From Bradyrhizobium cosmicum (GTDB taxonomy: Bacteria; Pseudomonadota; Alphaproteobacteria; Rhizobiales; Xanthobacteraceae), in contig NZ_CP041656.2 of NCBI RefSeq assembly GCF_007290395.2, positions 6,977,501 through 7,041,500 on the forward strand: a DNA stretch of 64,000 bases. The letters are read 5' to 3'. The translations under genes and the position numbers were made by a program. This document shows positions 17,010 through 24,335 of the stretch, one piece after another (the stretch's first letter is position 1; every line of letters begins with the position of its first letter). The notes beneath the pieces are model-generated. The model had not been told where the DNA came from. It ran no database searches and saw nothing but the letters and a program-made list of their open reading frames with translations.

Positions 17010-18455
17010 CTAGTCCGCCGCGGCCGACAGGGCCGGCCTGATCGCGCCCCTGCTCTCGCGCGGCCCCCAGCGGGTCAACACGACGCTGGAGCACGAGAGC
17101 AGGCCGAGCACGACCATCGAGCTCGCCGCCAGCCAGAAGAAGCTCTGCGCGGTGGCGTCGTGCGTCGATAGCCACCAGCCCAGCGCCGCGATGTAGATCA
17201 GCCGCGCGGTCTGCGCCAGCACCGGCCCGATCACCTTGGCTGCGCCCTGCGAGGAGAAGTACATCGTCGAGGCAAGCCCGATGAAGGCGTAGAACGGCGC
17301 GACCGTCGACAGATATTGGTGGCTGGCGGCGCGCACCATCGCGCTGTCGGTGAAGATGTTGACCCAGAGATCGGGGAAGGCCGCCACCAGGCAGGCCGGC
17401 GCGCCGACGGCGACGAATGCGCTCGCGCCCGCGATCCAGGCGATCCGCCGGGCGCGCGCGATGCGCCCGGCACCGACCGCCATGCCGATCATGGGCACTG
17501 AAGCGATGCCGAACGAGAACGCGATCGAGGTCAGCAGGAATTCCAGCCGTGCGCCGATGCCGTAGCCGGCGAGAATCGCGGTGCCGAACTTCGCCAGCAT
17601 GTGGGTGAAGATCGAGATCGTCAGCACCGATTGCAGCGGCGAGAAGCAGGCGATGGCGCCGACCTTGAGGATGTCGAAAAACATCACCCATTGAATGCGA
17701 AGCCCGCGCAGTTTTGGAACGACGCGGGCGCGGCCGGAGAACAGGTACCAGCCCATCACGCCGATGTTCATGGAATAGGCGATCAACGCGCCGGCGGCGA
17801 CGCCGCGCATGCCGAGTTGCGGCATCGGCCCGAGCCCGAGACCCAGCGTGCCGCCGAGCACGATCTGCCAGACCGCGGAGTTCAGGATCAGCAACGACGG
17901 CAGCTTCATGTTGCCGGTGCCGCGCAGCACGCCGGCCATGGTGTTGAGCAGCCAGGGCAGCACGGCACCGCCGAAGAACACTTGCGTGTAGGCGATCGCA
18001 TGGGTCAGCACATCGCCGCGGCCGCCGAGCATCTCGAGCACTCTCGGTCCGAAGATCAGCATACCCAGCATGAAGACGAGGCCGAAGCTGATACCGATCA
18101 GCAGCGCATGCGCGGCCAGCGTGCCGGCGCGCTCGCGATCTCCCGCGCCGAGCGCACGCGCGATGGCGGAGGCCACCGCGCCGCCCATGGCGCCGCCGGA
18201 CATCGTCATGGTCAGGATCACTGTCGGAAACACCAGCGCCATCGCAGCCAGCGCTTCCACGCCAAGACGCCCGATATAGGAGGTTTCCGCGATCACCACG
18301 CAGGTGCCGGCCGACAGCGCCACCACGTTGGGCCAGGCCAGCCCGAGCAGCGTGCGCAGGATCGGTCCGTCCGTCAGCGCGCTCTTCACGGGACGCGGAG
18401 GCGGCGGCAACGGGCGTTCTTGCTCATCGACCGGGATTTCGGCGATGTCGGACAT
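17010..18455 (-). CDS. MATE-family multidrug/Na+ efflux transporter
   Basis: A 481-residue integral membrane protein with about twelve hydrophobic segments in two homologous halves (LAWPNVVALSAG and ILKVGAIACFSPLQ openings), typical of MATE/NorM antiporters that export cationic drugs or metabolites using Na+ or H+. Loop motifs such as VASAIARALGAGDRERAG and the second-half GMAVGAGRIARAR match the family. The start ATG 18455 follows GGGAG. It is monocistronic on the minus strand as far as can be seen. Substrate unknown. Confidence 0.9.
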   Translation of the reverse strand: MSDIAEIPVDEQERPLPPPPRPVKSALTDGPILRTLLGLAWPNVVALSAGTCVVIAETSYIGRLGVEALAAMALVFPTVILTMTMSGGAMGGAVASAIARALGAGDRERAGTLAAHALLIGISFGLVFMLGMLIFGPRVLEMLGGRGDVLTHAIAYTQVFFGGAVLPWLLNTMAGVLRGTGNMKLPSLLILNSAVWQIVLGGTLGLGLGPMPQLGMRGVAAGALIAYSMNIGVMGWYLFSGRARVVPKLRGLRIQWVMFFDILKVGAIACFSPLQSVLTISIFTHMLAKFGTAILAGYGIGARLEFLLTSIAFSFGIASVPMIGMAVGAGRIARARRIAWIAGASAFVAVGAPACLVAAFPDLWVNIFTDSAMVRAASHQYLSTVAPFYAFIGLASTMYFSSQGAAKVIGPVLAQTARLIYIAALGWWLSTHDATAQSFFWLAASSMVVLGLLSCSSVVLTRWGPRESRGAIRPALSAAAD

Positions 18456-18620
18456 TTCCTCTCCCGGGCACAGGCGCCATTCGCGGCGCGGCAATCACTT
18501 GGTGTGCCAATCATTTTCTTCGCGCCAAAGGCGCAGTGAGGCTTGTTAGCACGGCAATTGCCGATTCCTCCTGCGCCTGATGCAGGCGTGCCCTGCGGCA
18601 GCGCATTTCAACGGGTGGAA

Positions 18621-19673
18621 TTACCCGATCGTCCAGACCAGTGGCGGCCGACCGTTCGCCGTCGGGCGCAAATGCAAGCCGATGTGCCGGCCGCATCCCG
18701 CGGCCAGCCCTTCGAACAGTCCTTCCAGCACTCTGGCGCCGGCGCGGTGATGATCCGCGACATCATCCATCAGCTTCCAGCTCTGCTGGCGGATTTCGAA
18801 GGTGCCCTCGGATTGCGAGGTCTCGGCAACGTCATCCTGCGCGACGAACAGCGCGTTGAGGAATGACGCAAACTCCTTGGCGCCGCCGCGCTCCATCGCG
18901 AGCGCCGCGGCGACCTCATCGAAATATTGCATGCCGATCAGCTTGCCGGTGAGATGCAGGAGATAGCCTGCGTCTTCCGGTCCGAACAATTGCACCATCA
19001 CGGGTGCGGCGGTGCGGACATATTCCATGGCGTAGTTCCGATAGGCCTTTTCGAGCCGTGGCTTCGGCCAGCTTTCGACAGGCAGGGCCGGCGCGGTCTT
19101 CGCATCGAACAGCGGCGCTTCGAGATGGCGTGCGAACACCAGGCGCTGGTCGAGTTCGAGCGGGTGGTCGTACTGGTGATAGTAGCCTTCGAGCCCGTCC
19201 TGGCCGTCGACGCTCTGCTTGGTGCAGATGAAGCCCAGCCTGAGATCGCCAAGCGCGACGCCGTTGTTGGCGTGCCAGCCGCGCAGCATCGCGCGGCTGA
19301 CCTCGCCCGGCACGCCGCAGATCGCGGTGCCCTTCCAGATCCAGCGCGGCGGCGGATAGCGGATCCAGGCCTTGGTATCGCTCTCATACATGTATTCGAC
19401 ATGCACGCCGCCGATCCAGTTGGAGAGATAGTGATACTGCGCGGCCGCCACCGCCGGCGGCAGATGACTGAGGCCGAGCTTCTTGAGCCCCGGCAGGAAG
19501 CGCTCCTGCTGCTGGCGGCGGAAGACCCGGAAGACGAATTCCGCAGCGTCGGCCGTGCCGCGCCGCGTGACGACGGTGAGGATCAGCCCGGTGAAGTAAG
19601 CATGGTAGAGATCGGCCACCGCGCGCCAGCGTTTCCATTGGGCTTCCTGCGCGGTGTCTGCTGCGGCGATCAT
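18621..19673 (-). CDS. hypothetical 350-residue protein
   Basis: A 350-residue soluble protein not assigned to a family by eye. It has no signal peptide or membrane segment. Notable features are an aromatic-rich centre (HYLSNWIGGVHVEYMYESD, RYPPPRWIWKGTAICG), a charged YHQYDHPLELDQRLVF stretch, and an all-helical-looking C-terminal half. The start ATG 19673 is preferred because GGGAGCG precedes it; the longer frame runs into promoter-like DNA. It is flanked by a MATE exporter (same strand) and a repeat; no operon partner is evident. Codon use matches neighbours, so the gene is probably real. Confidence 0.7.
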   Translation of the reverse strand: MIAAADTAQEAQWKRWRAVADLYHAYFTGLILTVVTRRGTADAAEFVFRVFRRQQQERFLPGLKKLGLSHLPPAVAAAQYHYLSNWIGGVHVEYMYESDTKAWIRYPPPRWIWKGTAICGVPGEVSRAMLRGWHANNGVALGDLRLGFICTKQSVDGQDGLEGYYHQYDHPLELDQRLVFARHLEAPLFDAKTAPALPVESWPKPRLEKAYRNYAMEYVRTAAPVMVQLFGPEDAGYLLHLTGKLIGMQYFDEVAAALAMERGGAKEFASFLNALFVAQDDVAETSQSEGTFEIRQQSWKLMDDVADHHRAGARVLEGLFEGLAAGCGRHIGLHLRPTANGRPPLVWTIG

Positions 19674-19811
19674 GTTCGCTCCCGGCTTGTTGTTTTGCGG
19701 GAGTGTGTCATCGCGGATGGAGTGACGCAACCAACTACACATTCGCTGTCATCGCACGCGCAGGCGGGCGATCCAGTATTGCAGAGACGATTGTGATTGA
19801 ATCGAGAGGCC

Positions 19812-19855
19812 GCGGCGTACTGGATTCCCCGCCTTCGCGGGGAATGACAGCGGAA
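19812..19855. repeat. dispersed palindromic element (CGGGGAAT type)
   Basis: Contains the perfect hairpin ATTCCCCGC (19824-19832) CTTC GCGGGGAAT (19837-19845) preceded by GCCGCGGCGTACTGG. The same GCCGCGG...TACTGGAT(C) plus hairpin layout recurs at 43.9-44.0 kb, showing a dispersed family. Confidence 0.7.
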
Positions 19856-19868
19856 ATTAGGGCCAGCA

Positions 19869-21068
19869 CTACACCCGGAAGTGCTTGCTCAGCTTCAACC
19901 CCTGCGCCTGGTAATTGGAGCCGATGCGCTGGCCGTACATGGCGTCGGGGCGTGCCAGCATCTTCTCGTAGACGAGGCGGCCGACGATCTGGCCGTGCTC
20001 GAGGATGAAAGGCACTTCGCGCGAGCGCACTTCGAGCACCGCGCGCGATCCCTGCCCGCCGGCGCCGGCATAGCCGAAGCCGGGATCGAAAAATCCGGCA
20101 TAGTGCACGCGGAATTCGCCGACCAGCGGATCGAACGGCACCATCTCCGCAGCGTAGTCGGGCGGAACCTGCACCGCTTCCTTGGAGGCCAGGATGTAGA
20201 ACTCGCCGGGATCAAGGATGAGGCTGCCGTCGGGGCGGGCCGAGATCGGCTCCCAAAACTCTCCGACCGCATAGCCCGAGCGGCGATCGACGTCGACAAC
20301 GCCGGTGTGGCGCTTGGCACGGTAGCCGACAAAGCCGCTTCCCTTCTCGCCGGCGAGATCGACGGAGACGGCGACACCGCCGGACAGATCCGCATCGTCG
20401 ATGTCGACGAGACGCTCGGCGGCATGCAAGCTTTCGAGCGCGTCGGCATTGAGGATGGCGTCGCCGGTGCGGAAACGAACCTGCGACAGGCGCGAGCCCT
20501 CGCGCACCAGCACCGGAAACGTCTTCGGGCTGATCTCGGCATAGAGCGGACCGTGATAGCCGGCGCCGATCATGTCGAAGCGGCGGGTGCCGTCGGCGAT
20601 CACGCGGGTGAAGACGTCGAGCCGGCCGGTCGAACTTTTCGGATTCGCGGCCGCGACGATCTCCGGAGGCAGAGCGAGGCTTTCGAGCAGCGGCACGATG
20701 TAGACGCAGTTGGTCTCCAGCACCGCACCGTCGGCGAGGCTGAACTCGTGCAGCTTCAACTCGTCGATGCGCTCGGCGACGGTGGCGCCGGGGCCGGGCA
20801 GGAAACTGGCGCGCACGCGATAGGCGATGTCGCCGAGGCGAAGGTCGAGGCTCGCCGGCTGGATCTGGCTTTCGACGAAGTCGTAAGCGGGCAGGATGAG
20901 GCCCGCTTCCGCCATCGCCGCGATCATGCGGTCGGGCAGGATACCATTGGCGTCGGCGGCGACCGTGAACGTCAAACCGGGATCCTCGTCAGGGGGCAAA
21001 TGTATCCGGACATGCGGAAAATACAGTCTTTTACGGCTATCCGATGGACGCCTTGACGAAAAGGGCAT
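19869..21068 (-). CDS. dcd: 2'-deoxycytidine 5'-triphosphate deaminase, tandem-domain form
   Basis: A protein of up to 399 residues made of two dUTPase/dCTP-deaminase-like halves. The first half has the family core NPKSSTGRLDVFTRVIAD; the second has HYAGFFDPGFGYAG and LEHGQIVGRLVYE, the other typical blocks. Classical Dcd is about 190 residues, so this is the duplicated alphaproteobacterial form. The activity is dCTP to dUTP + NH3, feeding dTMP synthesis. The start is uncertain: the ATG at 21068 lacks a ribosome site, and an internal TTG near residue 32 after GAGGA is an alternative. It diverges from metZ. Confidence 0.85.
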   Translation of the reverse strand: MPFSSRRPSDSRKRLYFPHVRIHLPPDEDPGLTFTVAADANGILPDRMIAAMAEAGLILPAYDFVESQIQPASLDLRLGDIAYRVRASFLPGPGATVAERIDELKLHEFSLADGAVLETNCVYIVPLLESLALPPEIVAAANPKSSTGRLDVFTRVIADGTRRFDMIGAGYHGPLYAEISPKTFPVLVREGSRLSQVRFRTGDAILNADALESLHAAERLVDIDDADLSGGVAVSVDLAGEKGSGFVGYRAKRHTGVVDVDRRSGYAVGEFWEPISARPDGSLILDPGEFYILASKEAVQVPPDYAAEMVPFDPLVGEFRVHYAGFFDPGFGYAGAGGQGSRAVLEVRSREVPFILEHGQIVGRLVYEKMLARPDAMYGQRIGSNYQAQGLKLSKHFRV

Positions 21069-21090
21069 TGCGGAATATGAGCATGACTTA

Positions 21091-21147
21091 TCCCGTGGTG
21101 ATTTGAGCCGGCCGGCTTGCAGCCACGTTAAATAAGTCGCTAAACAG
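21091..21147 (+). promoter_or_regulatory. SAM-II riboswitch
   Basis: Matches the SAM-II (metA-type) consensus: P1 strand CGTGG (21094-21098), conserved TGATTTGAGCCGG, CTTGCAGCCACG closing P1 (21123-21127), then the pseudoknot strand TAAATAAGTCGCTAAA. It binds S-adenosylmethionine and lowers expression of methionine-biosynthesis genes. It lies about 90 nt upstream of metZ, the usual alphaproteobacterial target. Confidence 0.92.
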
Positions 21148-21171
21148 GCCGGGGACCTCTGTGATCCCGGC
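21148..21171 (+). promoter_or_regulatory. candidate antiterminator hairpin after SAM-II
   Basis: GCCGGG (21148-21153) can pair with CCCGGC (21166-21171). The second arm overlaps the first arm of the downstream terminator stem (21167-21172), so the two structures exclude each other. That is the geometry of an attenuator switch. Confidence 0.55.
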
Positions 21172-21199
21172 CCGTGGATATATCCAGGCCGGTTTTTTT
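21167..21199 (+). terminator. intrinsic terminator in the metZ leader
   Basis: CCGGCC (21167-21172) pairs with GGCCGG (21187-21192), continued by TGGATA/TATCCA in the upper stem, and is followed directly by seven T (21193-21199). It is a textbook rho-independent terminator placed between the SAM-II aptamer and the metZ start, implying transcriptional attenuation. Confidence 0.82.
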
Positions 21200-21200
21200 G

Positions 21201-21219
21201 TGACCATTTTCGATGGTCA
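21201..21219 (+). other. hairpin just before the metZ ribosome site
   Basis: TGACCAT (21201-21207) / ATGGTCA (21213-21219) with a 5-nt loop TTTCG, ending 3 nt before AGGAGG (21223-21228). It could expose or stabilise the ribosome site. Confidence 0.5.
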
Positions 21220-21232
21220 CGCAGGAGGTCCT

Positions 21233-22429
21233 ATGTCGAAGTCCCCGGCGTCCGCCACGCACTACCGCCCCGAAACCCGCCTGGTCCATTCCGGCACCCT
21301 GCGCTCGCAATATGGCGAGACGTCGGAGGCGCTGTTCCTGACCCAGGGCTATGTCTACGACACCGCCGAGCAATGCGAGGCGCGGTTCAAGGGCGAAGAC
21401 CCCGGCTTCATTTATTCGCGCTACTCCAACCCCACCATCGCGATGTTCGAGCGCCGCATGATCGAGCTCGAAGGCGCCGAAGCGGCCCGCTCGGCGGCGA
21501 CCGGCATGGCCGCGGTGACGACCGCGATCCTCGCACCGCTGAAGGCCGGCGATCACGTCGTCGCCTCGCGTGCGCTGTTCGGCTCGTGCCTCTACGTCAT
21601 CCAGGACCTGTTGCCGCGCTACGGCATCGAGACCACGCTGGTCGACGGCTCCGACCTCGACCAATGGCAGCGGGCGCTGAAGCCGAACACCAAGACGTTC
21701 TTCCTGGAGAGCCCGACCAATCCGACGCTCGACGTGCTCGACATTCCCGGCATCGCCGAGATCGCGCATAGTGGCGGAGCGCGGCTCGTCGTCGACAACG
21801 TGTTCGCGACCCCGATCTGGCAGAGCCCGCTCGCGCTCGGCGCCGATGTCGTGGTCTATTCCGCAACCAAGCACATCGACGGCCAGGGCCGGTGCCTGGG
21901 CGGCATCATCCTGTCGTCGGAAGCGTTCGTCGCCGAGCACCTCCACAATTTCATGCGCCAGACCGGCCCGTCGATCTCGCCGTTCAACGCCTGGGTCCTG
22001 CTCAAGGGCCTGGAGACGTTGGCCGTACGTGTGCGCGCGCAGACTGAGTCGGCAGCGCGCGTCGCGGACGTGCTGGCGAGCCATCCCAAGATTTCGCGGC
22101 TGGTCTATCCCGGCCGCGCCGATCATCCGCAGGCAGCGCTCGTGAAGAAGCAGATGCGCGGCGGCTCGACGCTGGTCGGCTTCGAGGTGAAGGGTGGCAA
22201 GGCCGCTGCGTTCCGCGTTCTCAACGCGCTCAAGCTTGCGAGGATCTCGAACAATCTCGGCGACGCCAAGAGTCTCGTCACGCATCCGGCGACCACGACG
22301 CATCAGCGCCTGAAGCCGGAAGACCGCGCCGCGCTCGGCATCAGCGAGGGCTTCATCCGCTTCTCCGCGGGGCTCGAGCATGCGGATGATCTGATCGAAG
22401 ATCTCACGGCGGCGCTGGAGAAGGCGTAA
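21233..22429 (+). CDS. metZ: O-succinylhomoserine sulfhydrylase
   Basis: A 398-residue Cys/Met-metabolism PLP enzyme that makes homocysteine from O-succinylhomoserine and sulfide. The PLP lysine is in VVYSATKHIDGQGR, the cofactor-phosphate tyrosine region is YSRYSNPT, and the substrate-Arg region is SLVTHPATTTHQRL. AGGAGG 4 nt before ATG 21233 fixes the start; the longer frame would lie inside the riboswitch terminator. The SAM-II leader matches this assignment rather than cystathionine synthase or lyase. Confidence 0.93.
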   Translation: MSKSPASATHYRPETRLVHSGTLRSQYGETSEALFLTQGYVYDTAEQCEARFKGEDPGFIYSRYSNPTIAMFERRMIELEGAEAARSAATGMAAVTTAILAPLKAGDHVVASRALFGSCLYVIQDLLPRYGIETTLVDGSDLDQWQRALKPNTKTFFLESPTNPTLDVLDIPGIAEIAHSGGARLVVDNVFATPIWQSPLALGADVVVYSATKHIDGQGRCLGGIILSSEAFVAEHLHNFMRQTGPSISPFNAWVLLKGLETLAVRVRAQTESAARVADVLASHPKISRLVYPGRADHPQAALVKKQMRGGSTLVGFEVKGGKAAAFRVLNALKLARISNNLGDAKSLVTHPATTTHQRLKPEDRAALGISEGFIRFSAGLEHADDLIEDLTAALEKA

Positions 22430-22445
22430 CGGGCGAGGTCTCGTA

Positions 22446-22473
22446 GGTGGATTAGCCGAAGGCGTAATCCACC
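22446..22473. repeat. GGTGGATTA...TAATCCACC palindrome, copy 1
   Basis: Perfect 9-bp arms GGTGGATTA (22446-22454) and TAATCCACC (22465-22473) around GCC/GGC. It lies 17 nt after the metZ stop, so it may also help end the transcript. Confidence 0.75.
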
Positions 22474-22500
22474 AACTTCGTTCGGCAATCGTTGATGCAT

Positions 22501-22528
22501 GGTGGATTAAGGCTTCGCCTAACCCACC
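22501..22528. repeat. GGTGGATTA...TAACCCACC palindrome, copy 2
   Basis: GGTGGATTAAGGC (22501-22513) and GCCTAACCCACC (22517-22528) form a second stem of the same family 27 nt after copy 1. Two copies occupy the whole gap between the convergent metZ and SGNH genes. Confidence 0.75.
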
Positions 22529-22541
22529 CTACCGCACCGTC

Positions 22542-23543
22542 TCACATCGGCCGATACGCGCGCACGTCTCCGGGCACGTTCACCCCGAGCTTGATCTGGC
22601 CGACCGAGCGGATGATGTCGTCGCCGAGGAGCTGGGCGAAGCAGGCGTAGCCCCAATCGTTCATGTGCAGCCCGTCGGCGATGACGAAGCTCTCGACCGG
22701 GATCGATTGGTTCTCGTGCCAGTCGCGCATCACCTCGAAGCGCGGAAAGATGCCGACGTGACGGAGCTCGGCGACCTTGCCAAGCAGCTTCACCATCTTG
22801 CCGGCGCTCTCCTTGCGCTGGTTGACGGCCGGCGAATATTGCGGATCGACCAGCACGATGTCGGCATCGCCTGCGGCCTGGATGCTGGCGATGCCGTCCT
22901 CCACGAGCTTGGCGGTATCGCCGGGATCAAGGTTGCGTAGCACGGCGTTGGTACCGACTTGCCAGATCACCAGATCCGGATGCACGTCGATCACCTCGGT
23001 CTGGAGACGCTTCATCATTTCGGGCGCATCCTCGCCGCCAACGCCGGCATTGACGACCGTGATGTCGGCGGTCGGATACTGCCGGCGCAGCTGTGCGGCA
23101 AGGCGATTCGGATAATTGAAATCGGGCGAGCTTGCGCCATAACCGGCGGTCGACGACGAGCCGAACGCGACGATCACGACCGGCTTGCCGGCGATGAGCT
23201 TGTTCGCGACATGCGGCAGCGAGCCCATCGTCTTCGAGCCGCCCTTCGGCGCGAGACACGGCACGCGGTTGAAGATGTCGCCGGCGGATTTGGCGACCTG
23301 CTTCACCTTGTCGATCGCGCGCCCGGTGATGCTGCGCTGCTCCGCGGAGGGGTGGGTGGCCGCAATTGTGGTCTGGGAAGGCGAAGCGGGGGCGGGATTA
23401 GCGGACTGCGTCGGCGCCGACGGTGCCTGCGCGGCTTGGGCTTGGGCCTGGGCAGGCGCCTGCGTCACCGGCGTCAGCAACAGCAGGGCCGCGGCGGGTG
23501 CAGCCAGCCATGCCGTCAGGCGAAAAGGGGGGAGAGAACTCAT
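22542..23543 (-). CDS. exported SGNH/GDSL hydrolase or transacylase
   Basis: A 333-residue protein with an N-terminal signal or anchor (AWLAAPAAALLLLTPVTQAPAQA) and an Ala/Pro/Gln-rich linker. The SGNH core has block I VAFGSSSTAG (Ser nucleophile), block II NAGVGGED, block III VGTNA and block V DGLHMND (catalytic Asp/His). A periplasmic esterase or O-acyl/succinyl transferase is predicted. It is the last gene of an opgC-SGNH-SGNH operon, 12 nt after a second SGNH-like gene, suggesting it works with the membrane acyltransferase on a periplasmic glycan. Confidence 0.82.
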   Translation of the reverse strand: MSSLPPFRLTAWLAAPAAALLLLTPVTQAPAQAQAQAAQAPSAPTQSANPAPASPSQTTIAATHPSAEQRSITGRAIDKVKQVAKSAGDIFNRVPCLAPKGGSKTMGSLPHVANKLIAGKPVVIVAFGSSSTAGYGASSPDFNYPNRLAAQLRRQYPTADITVVNAGVGGEDAPEMMKRLQTEVIDVHPDLVIWQVGTNAVLRNLDPGDTAKLVEDGIASIQAAGDADIVLVDPQYSPAVNQRKESAGKMVKLLGKVAELRHVGIFPRFEVMRDWHENQSIPVESFVIADGLHMNDWGYACFAQLLGDDIIRSVGQIKLGVNVPGDVRAYRPM

Positions 23544-23555
23544 TAACGCTAGACC

Positions 23556-24335
23556 TCAATTTTGCTGCTGGGTCGGCCCCAGATGGGCTGCGTCGATCAC
23601 AAACTGTGCCAACGCCCGACCAAGGCAATCGTGGACCTGCTTCGCCAGCTCGGGCCCGCGGGACGGGCTGAACAGATCGAACTGACCCTGATCATTCCAC
23701 TGCCGCATGATCGCGAAACGATCGAACAGCGGGACATCATGCTCCTGCGCCACCACGCGCATATTATCGAGATAAGGCGGTACCGAGATCATGGTCTCGG
23801 TACGCGGGCTGTACTGCAAGTTCATCAACACGACGTCAGCCCCTGCATTCTGCAGCGCGGCAACCCCTTCGGTTACAGCACCGCGAAAATCCTCGGGATC
23901 GATGGCTCGGATAGCATCCACGGTCCCGGTCTGCCAGATGACCAAAGTAGGCTTTTTTGCTTCCATCAGCTTAACGAAGGTGGCGGCCGCCTCCTCAGCC
24001 GTTTTCTTGCTCTGTATTTCTACGGAGACGTTCACTGCCTCCGACGGCGGCAGCTTGTCCTTCAAAATGGCCTGCATGCGCGCTGGATATGAGGCGTCCT
24101 CGGAGGCCGGAATCGTGGTCGAGCGGCTGCCGATGACGAGGATTTCGAGCGGCTTGCCGGCCTTGATGGCATCGGCGACCTTGGGAAGCTGGCTCTCACT
24201 GGTGAGCAGATAGGACGGCAATTCGCAGGCGGGAGGCCCGTCCGGGGTGGAAGGCGCAGCATCGCCCGCGCGCGCCAAAGGCGCGGCGAGGTTACCGCAC
24301 AGCAGGACCAGGCTCAGGAGAACCTTCGCCTTCAT
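23556..24335 (-). CDS. exported SGNH-like protein, catalytic blocks degenerate
   Basis: A 259-residue protein with a signal peptide (MKAKVLLSLVLLCGNLAAPLARA). It aligns by pattern with the next gene: LVIGSRSTTIPAS replaces VAFGSSSTAGYGAS, VIWQTGTVDA matches VIWQVGTNA, and LMNLQYSPR matches LVDPQYSPA. However, the C-terminal DGLH block is replaced by SPSRGPELAKQVHD, the Asn of GTN is Val, and NAGVGGED has no clear match. It may be a non-catalytic or altered paralogue. The start overlaps the opgC stop by one base (TGATG), so it is translationally coupled to it. Confidence 0.75.
   Translation of the reverse strand: MKAKVLLSLVLLCGNLAAPLARAGDAAPSTPDGPPACELPSYLLTSESQLPKVADAIKAGKPLEILVIGSRSTTIPASEDASYPARMQAILKDKLPPSEAVNVSVEIQSKKTAEEAAATFVKLMEAKKPTLVIWQTGTVDAIRAIDPEDFRGAVTEGVAALQNAGADVVLMNLQYSPRTETMISVPPYLDNMRVVAQEHDVPLFDRFAIMRQWNDQGQFDLFSPSRGPELAKQVHDCLGRALAQFVIDAAHLGPTQQQN

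Noticed and set aside
19881..21056. 391-codon plus-strand open frame over dcd
   Set aside because: The minus strand carries clear dCTP-deaminase motifs in both halves; the plus frame has none.
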